Part shown: one piece after another, positions 37,901 to 49,899 of the stretch
Layout of the letters: each line of letters opens with the position of its first letter
How positions within the stretch are numbered: the first letter of the stretch is position 1
Assembly: GCF_048771995.1 (NCBI RefSeq)
Contig: NC_133024.1
Location: forward strand, 86,036,501 to 86,100,500
DNA: 64,000 nt
Reading direction: 5' to 3'
From: Taeniopygia guttata
Lineage: Eukaryota > Chordata > Aves > Passeriformes > Estrildidae
Notes under the pieces: generated by a model
Seen by the model: only the letters and a program-made list of their open reading frames with translations
The model's database searches: none
What the model was told of the DNA's origin: nothing
Program-made: the position numbers and the translations under genes

Positions 37901-40900
37901 ACACATTTTTAAATAAATACGCATTAAACACATTTTAACAGTTTTAAAGATTTGCTGATGAACCTGCTATAAAAAAAAAGTACATGCAACTAAACACAGT
38001 GGCCTTGAAGGTCATGAGACAGAAGGGGAAGAAGAGAAGAATAATTGCAATCCATGAATACAAAAGGAACAAGAGCAGTCTCAGAGAAGCAGTTGCCCTG
38101 AGCAGCCTGTAACACTAAGGGTTTTAACTCATTCCTTGCTAATTTTAGCCTGCTGCTCTGAAACTCATTATTCAAAGACTGAAATAATAGTGAGTCATTC
38201 CATCAACTTCTTCAACTGCCACACAACTCAGACACCTCAAATCACATTTATAAAGAAAACTCCAAGTGTCACATACATGCATCTACTGAAAGCATGTTGT
38301 ATTGGCTTTGCCTTTCTATAACCTTCTAGTTTTACAATAATCACATTTTTACTCTGCTAGAGTAACCAATTCTTTTTTATAGGTTTGGTTGATGCTTCAG
38401 TGAAATTTGGTCCACTTAAAAGTTTAGTCTGTGCTTTTTACATTATGAGGGCTGGAAGAGCCCTTAGGATACTTGCAAAAAAAGGCAAATCTGGAACTCT
38501 GAAGATGAAGGTATGTTTCCTGCCAGTGCAGATAGTTTTACTCCTACCACTCTCAGTATTTTCTTGCAAAAGGAAACCAGCGCTCTACTGATGAGAAAAA
38601 AGTAGGACAGCTACAGGTCTTGATTGCAGGCACACCAAACTACATTTATTCCCATTCATACTTAGAGATGAAGATCTTTTTCTGTCATCCAGAAACTGAT
38701 CACAGACACACCCTACTTTTTGTCCTCCTGAGAAATGTCAGAAAGCTCTCACAGTTCCAGCATCTTAGTAAAAATGTTTAAGGTCAGACCATTGTTTATT
38801 TGAGCATAGGCGCCCTAATAATATTGCCACAACTAACACCTTATATTCTTTTTAGCTCCTGTTCCACACAAATGCTAACACTACACTAGCAATCCCATAA
38901 CAAGCTTTGTCTTAACCATCTACCCCAACCTTATCTCACCTAATCCCTGGTGCATGCTGTATTTTCACCTGCCTCAAGGAGGATATATAACCACTAATAC
39001 ACATATTCTTTCCACCTGAGTGCCAATACATACGCACTTTTATCTATAAGACAGATTTAAGCAGTTAGTCCTGCTTCTTCAGAACAGCATTACCAGCTCA
39101 ACATCATACAGTCAGGTCTTACTAAAGCTAGCCACAGTCCTTTCAGCAGTTACAGTACCAGAAACTTTCAGTACAAAACAGCACTAATACAGAAATTATA
39201 CAGCATTTGTGAATCCTGAATAGTCCTGAAAGCAGTGTAGCTAAGAGTTGAACTACATGCCAAAATAACTCTAACTCTGCTGCTTTGGAAATGCCAAGAA
39301 CTTATAGAATCATGAGCACAAAGTGATTTCCATCTGTTTTGTTCAATACATGTACATTAAAAAAACATGACAATGGAGGAAAGAACTAGTTGGATGTATG
39401 TTGGTAAATCAAAGATCATTTTCATTATGTAGCCAGTCATATACTCAAATTAAGTCCCAAGCTTCCCTTAAATCCACAAACCATGAATTAAAGCCCTAAT
39501 CCAGACCTACCTCAAACTATTACAGCCAGTGCCTCCCATCCCTGCACGTCAAGCACAACCGCATTTCATTCCATAGTCTATGGTAAGGTGACTTATGTTC
39601 TGATCAGGATCACCAAATCCTAGCTTGGGGGGGATACAGAGATGGTTGGGTGTTCAGCATGAAGTATAACAGGAAAACTATAGAACCAGAAGATCCTGTT
39701 TTCTTTCCATTGCAATATACCTCTGCCTCTCCCTAACTTCAGAACCAGAACTGAGCCTCTGGCTCTACAACACTACACACTTCGCCTCTCCAGATTCCTC
39801 TCCAACCCACTCCCAGCTAATATTTACATGCAATATTTATTTGGATTTTGGAAAGCAATTTGAAGCTTCTGTATTGTATTAAGTTCATCATCATCACCAA
39901 AAACGAATAGAGTTAGGACTGCCTACCAAGTCTATAAAACTGAAGTCTGAATTTATGTCATTCAGATTCAGTAAATGAAATACAACTCCCCAGATCATTT
40001 GGGTAAAATGAGAGGTTTTCAATGGAAAGATCTTCTCAGCCACACATGAAATTGTGCCACTATTACTTTCCTCGAGGAGAGAAGTCATATAGCATTTTGA
40101 ACAATGTAATTTGGACAGAAAGCAAAGACTTGAAATGAGACATATCAGTAGAGTCACATTTGCAGAACCTTCTTTTGGAAGAAGGGACAGGATTTCAAGG
40201 CTACGCATTGAAATTCTCGACTCTCTTGTTCCAAAAGTTTAGTTCGAATCCCTACTCACTGCATTCATGACCATTACAAGGTGAAAAATACAGATTATTT
40301 GGAACATTTGTCCTTTTTTAAACACTTTGATATTAGCTATAACAAATAATTTCTTCACCTAATCAAGAACCTCTCTTTTTACTCAGGGTGACAAAAACAC
40401 CATAAGGCAACCAAAAGAAGAGCACACATGTATCACATACATCCCAGAAAATTCAAAGGCTAGGTTTTCCATGAGGAGAACGAAAAGATGGCACTGAAAT
40501 CACAAAAGCTGTCTATCACCTTCACATAATTTGGGCTGCATATGGCTCTACCAGCCATAACCACTGTTCCATCTCACATCATTTTCAGTGCCACTAATTG
40601 CAAATGCATTAAGCGGATTTTACTTATGCATGTAACTCCACTCCTTAGTAACTGCACTGCAGATTTCCCAGAGCATTTATCCTCAGCACTCCTCCCAGAA
40701 GGAAAGCTTGCTTCCTTATGTGCCAGTTCACAAATCCCTTCACAGAAATGAAAATGCAGATCCTGTCAACTATAGCTTTACCTTGCCCATTCTTCTCTGC
40801 CAGTCTTTCACAGACCTTTCCATCATCTCCCTTTACATAGACCAAGATTTAAAACACTAACAGTACTTCTTCCCTTTATTCCCAAAGTGCACTGAAAGTG

Positions 40901-43193
40901 TTTAAACATTTACGAGTCTGAAAGTGTCAACCATGAAACAAACATTTATGACTACATCAGAGCTCGTAATTATATTGCAATATATTACAATCACATTCAT
41001 ACAATTGTAAGGTCAAACCCCCATTTATGAAGCCAGTATAAATACAAATGTATTATTGTATATATGCACTATACTAAATCACACTCTCTACATAGGTGGA
41101 ACTTTCATCAGCAATATTCTACCAGTTCAAGGAAAAGAAACCCAACAAGCAGTCAGAGAGCACTTCTCTTTACACCATTGGCCAATGTAACTGTACTAGT
41201 GAAGTCCAAAACTGAGTATTAAGTCCAAGAAGGTCTTTTGTAGTGATGACAACAGAAAAAAGAATTATTTTTTTTTTAATTATAAAATAAGCAAAATGGG
41301 AGAAGGAGAAAATGATTCAACAAAAGAGCAAATAATATTTATGGGAGGTTACAATGGGGAACGGAGAAGAATGAGGAAAAAAATTCTACTGAATGGCCAA
41401 TACAGGGTGAAAGTAAAAAAAGAAACTGTTTCAGATGAAAGCAGTATTACACAATCACCACCTAGGATCAAACCCAAAGGTTCATTTTATCTAGCATCTC
41501 ACCTCCACTTTCACAGTGAACTAAGAATATGAAATGGACCAGGCTGATCTCAAGCAAGCAGCAGGCTAAGAACAAGAATCCAAGAATCATGACTGCAATC
41601 CCCCAATTGGTGCCACTGGGTATTCCAAGAGCCGAGACGTGTTGTCCAATAGATAAATAACATGTGCAATAGAGCAATAGCTCCCTAGCTGAGATTTTCA
41701 GCTCACTACACTAAGAAAAGAAGTTTGTTTACTTTAGAAACACATTATGGCTTTGCTTCATCCAAGTTCCTGGTCCTTCCCTTCCTCACAACCAGGAATG
41801 AGAGCCCAGGTACTAATAAACTCATTGTAGGAAAACCACGTGAAGCACGCATATACAGAATTTTTTACGCAGTTTGCCTTGTCTTTGCATCTTCCTCTGA
41901 AGACCTTCCCATTTCTCAAAAATCTACAAAAGCAAACAGATTTTACTGCCAAGTTTTGAGGCTTTTTTTGCCTCTTTGATTTAAGCATTTAATATTGTCA
42001 TAACCATAAAAATTCAGCACGTCTTTTGTGTCATCGCCCAAGAGGGAACTGTGATGACAGAACATCTGGATTCCTATCTGGGCAAAAATCACAGAACCTT
42101 TCTGCAGGCTACACAGCAGCAGTAGTACGCTGAGACATGCCAACATCCTTCTGCAGGGTTCAGTTTTCCTAATGCATTTGTGAGCGTTTAAGGATTACCT
42201 GATGCTTACACCTTTCTCTCACTCACAACAGACCTGCGCAGGAGAGGACGATGAAGCTATTACAACAAAGCCTGTTCTAAAGATATCTTCAAACAGCTAC
42301 AGCTATACCTACAAAAGCACCCGAAGGCATCTTCGGGATATCTGGTGCGTTTCCAGACGGCCTGCAGAAAGCGGCCTACCTGTGACCGCTCTAGCCATTC
42401 TGCCAGAGGGTACCAGGCAAAAAGGTATCCCTAAAGGAAATCCAAGCCTCCCACCCCAGTCTGCCACACGGCCGCCGGTCCCGGTGGCTGTGCCGCATTT
42501 CCTCCCTGACGCCCGGCCCGTAACTTGGGAGACAGAAGACGGCCCCGGCTTTTCCCCTAGCGTGGCTTACAGCAAAAGAAAACAAAATTCCGGTTTTCTG
42601 TACCATTTTTACAGGGATTTCTGCCTCCCCACATGCCCGTTCCTCACTGCGCAGAGCCGCATCACCGATGCGGGCCGCGCTAGACAAAGCGATTCCCCCG
42701 ACCCCTCGGCGAGCGCGGGGAGCTCACCCAGATGGGACATGGAGACGGTGCTGTTGCCGAAGCGGGCCTCGTTGTAGATGACCACAGCGGCCGCCCGCTT
42801 CCGCGCCGCGTTGGTGACCTTGTCCTTGAAGGTGCAGCCGCCGCGGGCCACCAGGGCGATCCAGGTCGGTGGGTCGCCCTCGGGGGACCCGCGGCCGCCG
42901 GGAGGCAGGGGCACGTCGTAGTCGGTGTCGGCGGCGCAGCCCTCCATGTGGCGGGGCGAGGCGCCGCGGGGAATGCCCACATGGCCCCGAGCGCTCTCCT
43001 TGGGCGAGCTGTCCCCGTAGCGGCCGCTCTCCGTGCTGCCGTGCACCGTGCGGTTGCTGAGCGGCTCCACGTAGACCGTGCTCACCCACGCCGTGTACCA
43101 CTCCAGCGCCCGGGCGGCCGCGCATGGCGGCGGCGGCGCCCCCAGCGCCACCAGCGCCGCCGCCACCAGCGCCAGCCGGGCGCGACGCACCAT
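25854..43193 (-). CDS. RNF149: E3 ubiquitin-protein ligase RNF149, complete gene (7 coding exons)
   Basis: RNF149 is a PA-TM-RING (Goliath/RNF13-type) E3 ligase of endomembranes. From family knowledge it ubiquitinates targets including BRAF. Joining 43193-42728, 35453-35203, 32382-32314, 29524-29442, 28972-28876, 26351-26156 and 25912-25854 gives 1221 nt, or 406 residues plus stop (human about 400). A signal peptide covers about residues 1-26 and the protease-associated domain about 60-190. The transmembrane helix [20 protein letters not shown] begins near residue 203. A perfect RING-H2 covers 271-311 (C-x2-C-x14-C-x-H-x2-H-x2-C-x10-C-x2-C). An acidic Ser-rich cytoplasmic tail follows. All introns are GT-AG and all phases agree. 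An in-frame ATG 61 codons upstream (43376) exists, but the signal peptide favours 43193. Confidence 0.97.
26156..26351 (-). CDS. RNF149: RNF149 coding exon 6
   Basis: The acceptor is TTTTGTAG and the donor is CTTG|GTAAGT. It encodes [14 protein letters not shown] to [11 protein letters not shown], the acidic and Ser-rich cytoplasmic tail after the RING. Only 243 bp of intron separates it from exon 7. Confidence 0.94.
26807..26824. repeat. T tract in RNF149 intron 5
   Basis: This is an 18-base uninterrupted T run next to TG-rich sequence (26772-26806). It is simple low-complexity DNA. Confidence 0.9.
28876..28972 (-). CDS. RNF149: RNF149 coding exon 5 (second half of RING-H2)
   Basis: The acceptor is TTCTTTAG and the donor is TATTGG|GTATGT. 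It encodes [20 protein letters not shown] and then [12 protein letters not shown]. It holds both zinc-binding histidines and the last three cysteines, plus the PW and L positions typical of E2 contact. Confidence 0.97.
29442..29524 (-). CDS. RNF149: RNF149 coding exon 4 (first half of RING-H2)
   Basis: The acceptor is AATTTTAG and the donor is GCAA|GTAAGT. It encodes [20 protein letters not shown] and then TVRILPC, with the first three zinc-binding cysteines. The RING is split between exons 4 and 5 inside the LPCKH motif. Confidence 0.97.
32314..32382 (-). CDS. RNF149: RNF149 coding exon 3
   Basis: The acceptor is ATTTCAAG and the donor is GAAAAG|GTAATT. It is a 69-nt, phase-0 exon encoding [20 protein letters not shown] and GEK, the basic juxtamembrane segment between the membrane helix and RING. 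Because it is a symmetric exon, skipping it would keep the frame. Confidence 0.95.
32560..33171 (+). other. GC-rich patch, open frame and poly(A) signal antisense in RNF149 intron 2
   Basis: About 100 bp of CpG-containing GC-rich DNA (32560-32660) lies inside an AT-rich intron. It is followed by an intronless 105-codon plus-strand frame (32778-33095) and an AATAAA at 33166-33171. The predicted peptide ([15 protein letters not shown] onward) matches nothing I recognise. It could be a retrocopy, a small antisense transcript or chance. Confidence 0.25.
34478..34514 (+). mobile_element. Possible CR1 tail remnant
   Basis: GGTCCCTTCCAGCCTAAACT followed by GTTCTATGATG matches the last 35 bp or so of a CR1 3' UTR. 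It is very short, so chance or heavy decay cannot be excluded. Confidence 0.5.
35203..35453 (-). CDS. RNF149: RNF149 coding exon 2 (end of PA domain and membrane helix)
   Basis: The acceptor is CTCCAACAG and the donor is AACCAG|GTAAAT. It encodes [30 protein letters not shown], the transmembrane helix and [17 protein letters not shown]. It is very close to mammalian RNF149. Confidence 0.97.
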
Positions 43194-43462
43194 GGCCCGG
43201 CCGCCCCCGCCGCGGACAGGAGAAGCGTGCGCAGGTCGCTCCGCCACCGCCGGCGCGCTCTGCCCCGCGGCCGCCCCGCGCCGCGCAGGTACCCGCGGTG
43301 CCGCCCGGGGCGGAGCCCGCCCGCCGCGGCTGAGGGCGAGCAGGGGGCCGGGCCGGGCCGCCCCGCCCCGCGGCATGCCGGGAGAGGGGGGCCGGCGGAC
43401 AAGGTAGCGGGCGGGGCGATGGCGGCGTGGGGCTTGGGACCGCTTCGGCGCCAGCTACACGG
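42640..43462 (-). promoter_or_regulatory. RNF149: CpG-island promoter of RNF149
   Basis: Dense CpG content covers coding exon 1 and about 270 bp upstream. On the minus strand GCCGCCAT at 43426-43419 fits a YY1 site, which in housekeeping genes commonly lies just downstream of the start of transcription. No TATA box is seen. The island stops abruptly where a CR1 copy begins at about 43466. Confidence 0.75.
42728..43193 (-). CDS. RNF149: RNF149 coding exon 1 (signal peptide and PA domain)
   Basis: The start ATG at 43193 follows GGGCC, and the donor is CTGG|GTGAGC. It encodes the signal peptide [18 protein letters not shown], then [14 protein letters not shown], the N-glycosylation sites NRT and NST, and the PA-domain text [19 protein letters not shown]. 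It is very GC-rich, so long shadow frames run on the other strand. Confidence 0.95.
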
Positions 43463-43465
43463 TGT

Positions 43466-44025
43466 GACAATCAATTAGGTTGGAAAAGACCTCTGAGATA
43501 ATCGAATTCAACCTGTCATCAAGCACCGCCATGTCAGCTAGACCATGGCACTCAGTCCCACGTCTAGTCTTTCCTTAAACACTCCAAGACCAGATGACTC
43601 CACCTCCTCCCTGGGCAGCTCACTTCAATGTCTTACACCCTTTCTGTGAAGAATTCTTCCTAGCATCCAACCTAAACGCAACCTGGCGCGAATTCAGGCT
43701 GTGTCTTCCTGTACGGTCGCTGGTTGTCTGGGAGAAGAGGCCGACCCCCACGTGGCTACAGCCTCCTTTCATGTGGTTGTAGAGTGGCAAAGTCTCCCCT
43801 GAGCCTTCTTTTCTCCCGGCTAAACAAACACAGCTCCCTTAGCTGCTTTTCATAGGACGTGTGCTTCTGCCCCTTCACCAGCTCCACTGGCCTTCTCTGG
43901 ACCAATTCCATCACCTCCATATTCTTGAACTGAAGGGCCCAGAACTGGGTACTTTCCTATCCCTGCTGGCCACTCTATTTCACATACAAGCCAGGATGCC
44001 ATTGGCCCCGGTCTGCCGTGGCTGT
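43466..44025 (-). mobile_element. CR1 LINE, 3' end fragment next to the RNF149 promoter
   Basis: Read on the plus strand it begins with the inverted tail CAATCAATTAGGTTGGAAAA and GACCTCTGAGATAATCGAAT, then passes through ORF2 C-terminal remains to CTTCTCTGGACCAATTCCAT and GGGCCCAGAACTGGGTACTT. At about 560 bp it is the longest CR1 fragment here. It lies between two CpG-rich blocks, with its tail about 270 bp upstream of the RNF149 start codon. Confidence 0.88.
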
Positions 44026-44029
44026 TCAA

Positions 44030-44270
44030 GTAGCACAGCTCAGCCCCGGCCCCCCGTACACAACTGGTGCCCACGGGGATCAAGCTGAAGCGCCTCCCGC
44101 ACGGAGCGCCCACCGCCCGTGCCTGGCACCCGCCTTCCCCTGCCGCCGAGCCCGCGGGGCTGCTCGGCCTCGCACCCTGCCGTGGGGCCGATCCCGAGTC
44201 CTGCACACCAGCCCCGGCAGAGACACACAAGCCGGGTTAAATGAGTCACCACCGCGCTCGCATTCGAGGG
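44030..44270. promoter_or_regulatory. Second CpG-rich patch upstream of RNF149
   Basis: This patch of about 240 bp has many CpGs and high GC content, directly beyond the CR1 copy. It may be the distal part of the RNF149 island displaced by the insertion, or an independent small island. No conserved coding exon is evident in it. Confidence 0.4.
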
Positions 44271-45446
44271 TGCAGCATGGCTTCCTGAGGAGCGGAGGGA
44301 GGCTGGAGCACCAGGAGCAAGGACACAAGGGAATAAGAGGTGGCTGGAAGCCACCAGAGAACGGAACGGGGCACAGACATGCAGGGGAAAGGGAACGGAG
44401 CTGCACGATGTCAGATACACACGGTGTCCGTGGTGTTGTGCTGAAGGGAGCTCGTTCCAGAGCAATGAAAAGCGGTGGCAGGGTCTGTACCGTGTCTGGG
44501 GGGAAAGTATGTAAGTACAAGATTAAGTTACCGACTAGGCATGATCATTCTATGGACTTGTTTTCCTTTAAATAGAAGTATTTGACATACACCTCTTGAA
44601 TAAACACAGAGTCTTCCCTGTTTTTTTCATGGAACACATCTATATCTTTTCCCAGCTTTTAAAATGAATCACTTGTTTTCACCAGCTACCAGCCTTTTTT
44701 GAATGGTTGTTTTCCTTTAGAGGACAATAGTTGTGTGTTCCTGCACTGTTACCTATGTTGTCAAACAACACTGTCAAACTTTGTTGATGGCCTTCCTAAT
44801 GATGATTATATGTTGTGGGTGCTGACACAGGCAGGGCCTAACAGAACCTGTAACAGTTTGTGCAGAAGATACCATTGGAAAAAGTCATAAGCTCGATGAA
44901 CTGCCCTATTCTGTGTCAGCATCAAGGCCAATATGTTCCCATTTCTGTTCCAGAGGCAGTGTTTCAACAAACAAACAAATACCTTCAAACCCGAAGTATT
45001 CCTTAAAGCTACTCTCTAGCATTCTCCCAAAATAAGACTTGGTTAAGACAGTGTTAAGACTCTCTCCAAAGGCACTGAGCATAGTGACAAGAAGATTAAA
45101 GTAGCAAAATCAAGACGACAGAAACACTGAGCAAAGTAATGTCTTTGGGCTGTCTTTGGGCAAAGTAATGAAGGGGCTGCAGAGAACTTGGAAGGTGAGG
45201 GAAGAACATAGAAAAATTAGAGTTAATGAAAAAAATAGAGAAAAGAGAAGGAAACAGGAGCATCTAGCAAAATGTTAGATGGGAGAGGGCATGTGGAGGT
45301 GGTGGCAGAGAAAAGGCAGGTAAAAGGTGAGCTTTATTGAAGGATGACAAGCACCACAATTTGGAAGAAGCCCAAATTCAGTATTTAGCAAAAAGAAGAT
45401 TTAAAAATGCAAGTACTTCAGTGATTCCAAATATGTTCAAATTAGG

Positions 45447-45504
45447 GTTTGTTTTGTTTTGTTTTGTTTTGATATTTTGTTTAGTTTTGTTTGTTTGTTT
45501 TTTG
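45447..45504. repeat. GTTTT/GTTT-type simple repeat
   Basis: Five-base TTTTG units are followed by an interrupted TTTG run. Confidence 0.9.
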
Positions 45505-45772
45505 TAAATAAATGAAATGCACTTGGTGTAGTCAGAATAGACATCACTCCAGAAATGGGATAAATGTAAAAACAGTAAGTAAAAAGGAAGAAACCAGCTG
45601 CAGGAAGTGTTCTTTTAAAAATACAGATTACTGGAAATAAGAAGCTGGTGTTTGTGTAGGTTAGGGAACTGTGGTCACAGTTCTTATGAATGCAGTCCAA
45701 CCAGTGACCAGAGAAAGATTTCAAGTGTAAATAGCAAACACAGGCTGTTATTTGATCCTAGCACAGACTGTT

Positions 45773-45857
45773 ATTCTATTCTATTCTATTCTATTCTATT
45801 CTATTCTATTCTATTCTATTCTATTCTATTCTATTCTATTCTATTCTATTCTATTCT
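45773..45857. repeat. Pure ATTCT pentanucleotide microsatellite, 17 units
   Basis: This is 85 bp of uninterrupted ATTCT. It is flanked by unique sequence and lies in intergenic DNA about 2.6 kb upstream of RNF149. The open frame that runs through it is only a property of the repeat. Confidence 0.98.
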
Positions 45858-47146
45858 CATCTTTATTGGATATGAAGTGGGAGTTTTAGTACGAGAGCTT
45901 GAATTTTGCTGAAAGGAGATGGTGAGGGAAAACAAGATGAAAAGGTAAATTGTCAGACTTGGCTTAAGAAAACGCATCAGAGGAAAGTGGAGAGAAGAGA
46001 ACAAGCTGTAACAAGAACTTGTAAGAGCAAGGCTGGCAAGAGAAGAAATAGCACTGAGGAAACTTCCAAAACACTATTAATGCACACCTAAGAGATGAGT
46101 CTTCAGTTCCTATGTGCAGAAAAGAAGAGTAAACTTTAAGAATGACATTTAACTGCTACAGTGAAAGCAAAAAGCACAATAAATGAGAAGATGAGGGAAC
46201 AATAAAAGGTGCTTGGCTGGACTTTTCTCCACAGAGAAACGGTAGATTGGACTCTCAATTCCCACAAATATTTTGAGAGAAATTAACTTTGTCCAGGAAA
46301 ACTCAGGGAGAAAAAACCAAAACAGATGTTCAGACAGAAATTGTAATGATTGTTAGCACAATGTGGGTTACTCTGGCAAATGCTATACTGAAGAATATCC
46401 TTATACAGTTTCGACTTTGAAATTTGTTTTATTTACATTTCTTCTTCATGGCCATTTTGTTAACAACTTTCAATATTTTTAGAAATCAAAGTACATTGCA
46501 AATTGCAATACACATCCAGAAATGAGACAGGTTGCATTTCAACCACTGAAGTGATGAAAATTTCATCAGAAACAGAGCATTATTTGGTTAAGTAAGTACA
46601 GCAGTTCAAATAGCTGTGCCTAAATCCTGCACATGCATTTATTTTACCCAAATTAGCAAGAAGTGAGAACCCAAGTTTTCAACTTCATTTTTCTTTTTTC
46701 AAGTATACAGAAATTAATAAATACATATTTTAAATATTCCACGGGTAAAATTTTAACCATATTGCACAAACTTCTTTTTGGGAAGCTAGAGAAATAATGA
46801 AAATATAGAACACATGGAAATTACACATCAGCTAGTTGAAATGCTTAATAAATACTTAAGAGCTTGTCAAGACTTATGAAAATGCTTGTTTGATCCAATA
46901 ATTTGAGCTCAATAAATAAATGTGATTTTTTATATTGATTGAACTGAAGCAAGATCAGATGCTACAGTCTTAAACAAGTATGGTTTTATTGTGGTATTTC
47001 AGATAAAACTCAGGGTTAAAAGCTTCAATAAAAATCATTTTCCATGTGATGACCAATATTACTTGAGACTTGAGACATTTGTCTGTTTAAAGAAAAATTA
47101 GAACCATCCTATAAATAAAGCCCAAATGAGCAAACTGTTATCACCT

Positions 47147-47149
<3 letters not shown>

Positions 47150-47189
<40 letters not shown>
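47150..47189. repeat. 40-base T tract
   Basis: This is an uninterrupted run of 40 T. Sequence on both sides is unique and resembles no SINE or processed copy that I recognise, so a retroposition tail is not supported. The exact length in an assembly is prone to error. Confidence 0.95.
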
Positions 47190-47190
<1 letters not shown>

Positions 47191-49747
47191 GTCTAGAAAA
47201 TTCCAATCAAAATCTGCAGGTTGTATTTTTGATGAATTTCTACAGACTTTCAAGGACTCACATGGTAGTTATTCCTTGGGTGAAGGAAGCATGAAATGAG
47301 AACAGGTGATACAATACAGCATTTCTTCATCCCTGTTTTGTCACTTTACATGTCACCAGCATTTCATTTTTTGAGGTTCTGTCAAGAGCCTCATGGCAGG
47401 TCCATACAGAAAATCATCTTGATGAATGTGTCATTTTACAATACAGAAGCTACTCAAATTAATCTGAGCCTGCAGAGAGGCAGCCTATAACAAGTAGGGT
47501 GTTGTAAATTCAAAACTTTCTTAGTACACACTGACTTCTTAAACCATTAAAACTCTTCTGAACCTTCTTGAAACAATCCCTTACTGCTTCAAGGCTTGTT
47601 AATAAGGTAATGGATTGGATGGACATAGGATCATGTCACTGTTGCCAGGGGATGTGAATGAAATTGAGAGTATAGTAACAGTAGCACTTCTAAAATTTTT
47701 CTATCTTCTTCAGTTTGTTTAAACATTAAGATTGTACTCTGGATTTTATTAATCTGTGTGTATATAGGAGTGGGGAACAGAACGGGGGTTTAAGGTTTCT
47801 CTGGGAAATCCCAGTGAATTGGGATATGGAAATTTAAATTATATTTTCACAGAAATGTTACACCTGTGAAATTCTCTTCCAGGGATTGGTATTCTTCCTG
47901 TGAAACTCAGATTTGAAAATCACATAAATCCTAAAGGACAAAGTCATCCCATAGTGGACAAAGATTCCCATGGCAAATTATAGGAATCGAGGAGGATTTC
48001 ACTTGATGGTATTCTATAAATCTGTATAGGACAGGCCACCTTGCTTCAGTGTTACACAATGCAAGGGGCAAACTCAAATGTGAAAATGCAGCTCATCTGC
48101 CAAGATAAAAAAAAAAAAGGGAAATAGATTCAGGCAGGACACTTCCTCCTTTTGTGCAATTACCTCTGCAAAAGATCTGCGCAGCTAACAAAGTCTCTGG
48201 CAATGAGACAAGAATAAAAAAAAAAAGCTTAGTGAGTGTCTAAACAGTTTTTCCCCCTCATTTGCCTTGGCTTCTTACAGAATATCAGGAATAGTACTGA
48301 TGCCTGGGGGCTGGGACTCACCCTAGGGCTAAGTTGGGCACCCCGGCGCCCCTTGTAGTTAAACCAGCATGGTGCCCAGCTGTTCTGGGAATGACTCTCT
48401 CTCTCCATGCCTGAGCCAAAATAAGCTCAGCTACACTTAATTGGCTTCCAGCTGATCATAGCTCATGCAGCTGCATCTGAACTCTGCCCAGGGATTAACC
48501 TGTACAAGCTCAGGGCACTCACCCAGGCATCCAGGCTCCTCCCCAGCCCAGATGTGGTGCAGGCTGATGACCAGAGCTCAAATGCACTCTCAGGGATGCT
48601 GGAAGGTCGTCCCCACAGGCACATAAACCCCATCTCAATGTGTCTCCTTCTTAATGTAACAGGGAGAGCAGCCATCTAATTTTCAAACTGTGTGGTGACT
48701 TGTCTGGCTAGCCATGGGAATTTTTTTTCTGTGATACCCTTAAGAGCTGCAGAATAAGTTTACCAGGAGGACATCTAGAGAAAGAGCTGACAGTGATTAA
48801 AGTACCTTTGAACTCTTTTGGTATTACCACATGAGACACTTATACATAACGTGTTTGCAACCAAGTTTGCACTTTCCACACCAGGAAAAGCAGGTTTTCA
48901 AGGCCTGAAACACCCTTTAGGCTTCGTTAAAAAAATAAATGCATGAACAAGCCCTTTAAATCTTGGTGAGGAAACAGAGTTAAGGAACAGGCTCCACCCC
49001 TCTGTGAGTTAGTGAGGGCTTACAAAAAATCAGTTGCACAAGCCAGTTAAAAATAAAGCAGTGGCTGGAGCAGAGAGGCAAAAAAAAAATTGGGACTACA
49101 AGCTACTAGAAATACTTTTCCTGTCTCAACAGGAACAGGCTGAGAATATTTACTTGGATTCTTCTTAGGAGAATGTATATACTTGTATTGAGATAATCCT
49201 TGTGGGGCTGATTTGATTATGGCCTTTAATGTGTTTAACCATCTTTGTGTCAGAGACAAGTTATATTGGAGCTGTGTTGTTTGAACTGATTGTATTTTTT
49301 CTGCTAAAGAGGGAAGTTTTACTCAATTTCCAAGTGAAACATCAAATTATCTAATTAGGGAAAAGCACACATAGAAAAGAGAAGTTAGCAAATGAGGACA
49401 GCTTTAGCAAATAATTTGTTTTTAAACTTAAATACCTAAATTTGCAGCTATTAAGTTTCTCTTAAAGTACTTACAAATCAAGGGAGACCAAGCAGCAGTA
49501 ATACCTCCACAATGCATAGAGGGTTCTGAGTAGGCAATTTGCATTTTCTGCAATTCAGAACATTATATTTAGCACATAGTGTAGTTTCCCTGTGGGTGCA
49601 CAGCATTAGAAGTGAAAACAAACAGATACAAAGCATTTTAAAAACAGCATTTCAGATGACGCATTGCCTGCTTGAAATGACAAGTGTGTACATTGCAGGG
49701 TAGGGCTCATATCCACCTCTCCTTTATAATTTGAAAGTCTGTGTTGA

Positions 49748-49753
49748 TTTATT
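49748..49753 (-). terminator. CREG2: Candidate proximal poly(A) signal of CREG2
   Basis: This minus-strand AATAAA lies 147 bp after the CREG2 stop codon. Many further minus-strand AATAAA hexamers occur downstream, so a longer 3' UTR is possible. Confidence 0.35.
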
Positions 49754-49899
49754 TTCACTCTGCTCCATGTGAGACAGGGCTATTTTGAAGCCTTTTGGGA
49801 GAAGAAGAAAAATATCACTGTAAAGAAACCATCTACCATGAAATTTTAAAAGTGCTTGGAAAGGAAACTCAGGAGATTTCTATCTCAAAGCCCATCCAA

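Larger units (their letters stand above)
44271..49747. other. Intergenic region between RNF149 and CREG2
   Basis: No gene was found. It holds GTTTT-type, ATTCT and T-tract simple repeats (listed separately). A moderately GC-rich stretch of unknown nature lies at about 48290-48660. Part of the right end may be CREG2 3' UTR if a distal poly(A) site is used. Confidence 0.55.

Noticed and set aside
42202-42777. 191-codon plus-strand frame at the RNF149 exon 1 boundary
   Set aside because: It has no recognisable domain and runs antisense into exon 1. It is explained by GC-rich composition.
42609-43478. Frames of 248-255 codons overlapping RNF149 exon 1 in other frames and on the plus strand
   Set aside because: They are shadows of the GC-rich exon. 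Only the frame from 43193 has a signal peptide, PA-domain sequence and a spliced continuation in phase.
44018-44575. 185-codon plus-strand frame beyond the CR1 copy
   Set aside because: It starts at the CR1 edge and crosses a CpG-rich patch. There is no domain, splice context or recognisable homology.
47150-47189. T tract as the poly(A) tail of a minus-strand retrocopy
   Set aside because: The adjoining sequence has no recognisable gene or SINE body and no visible target-site duplication.
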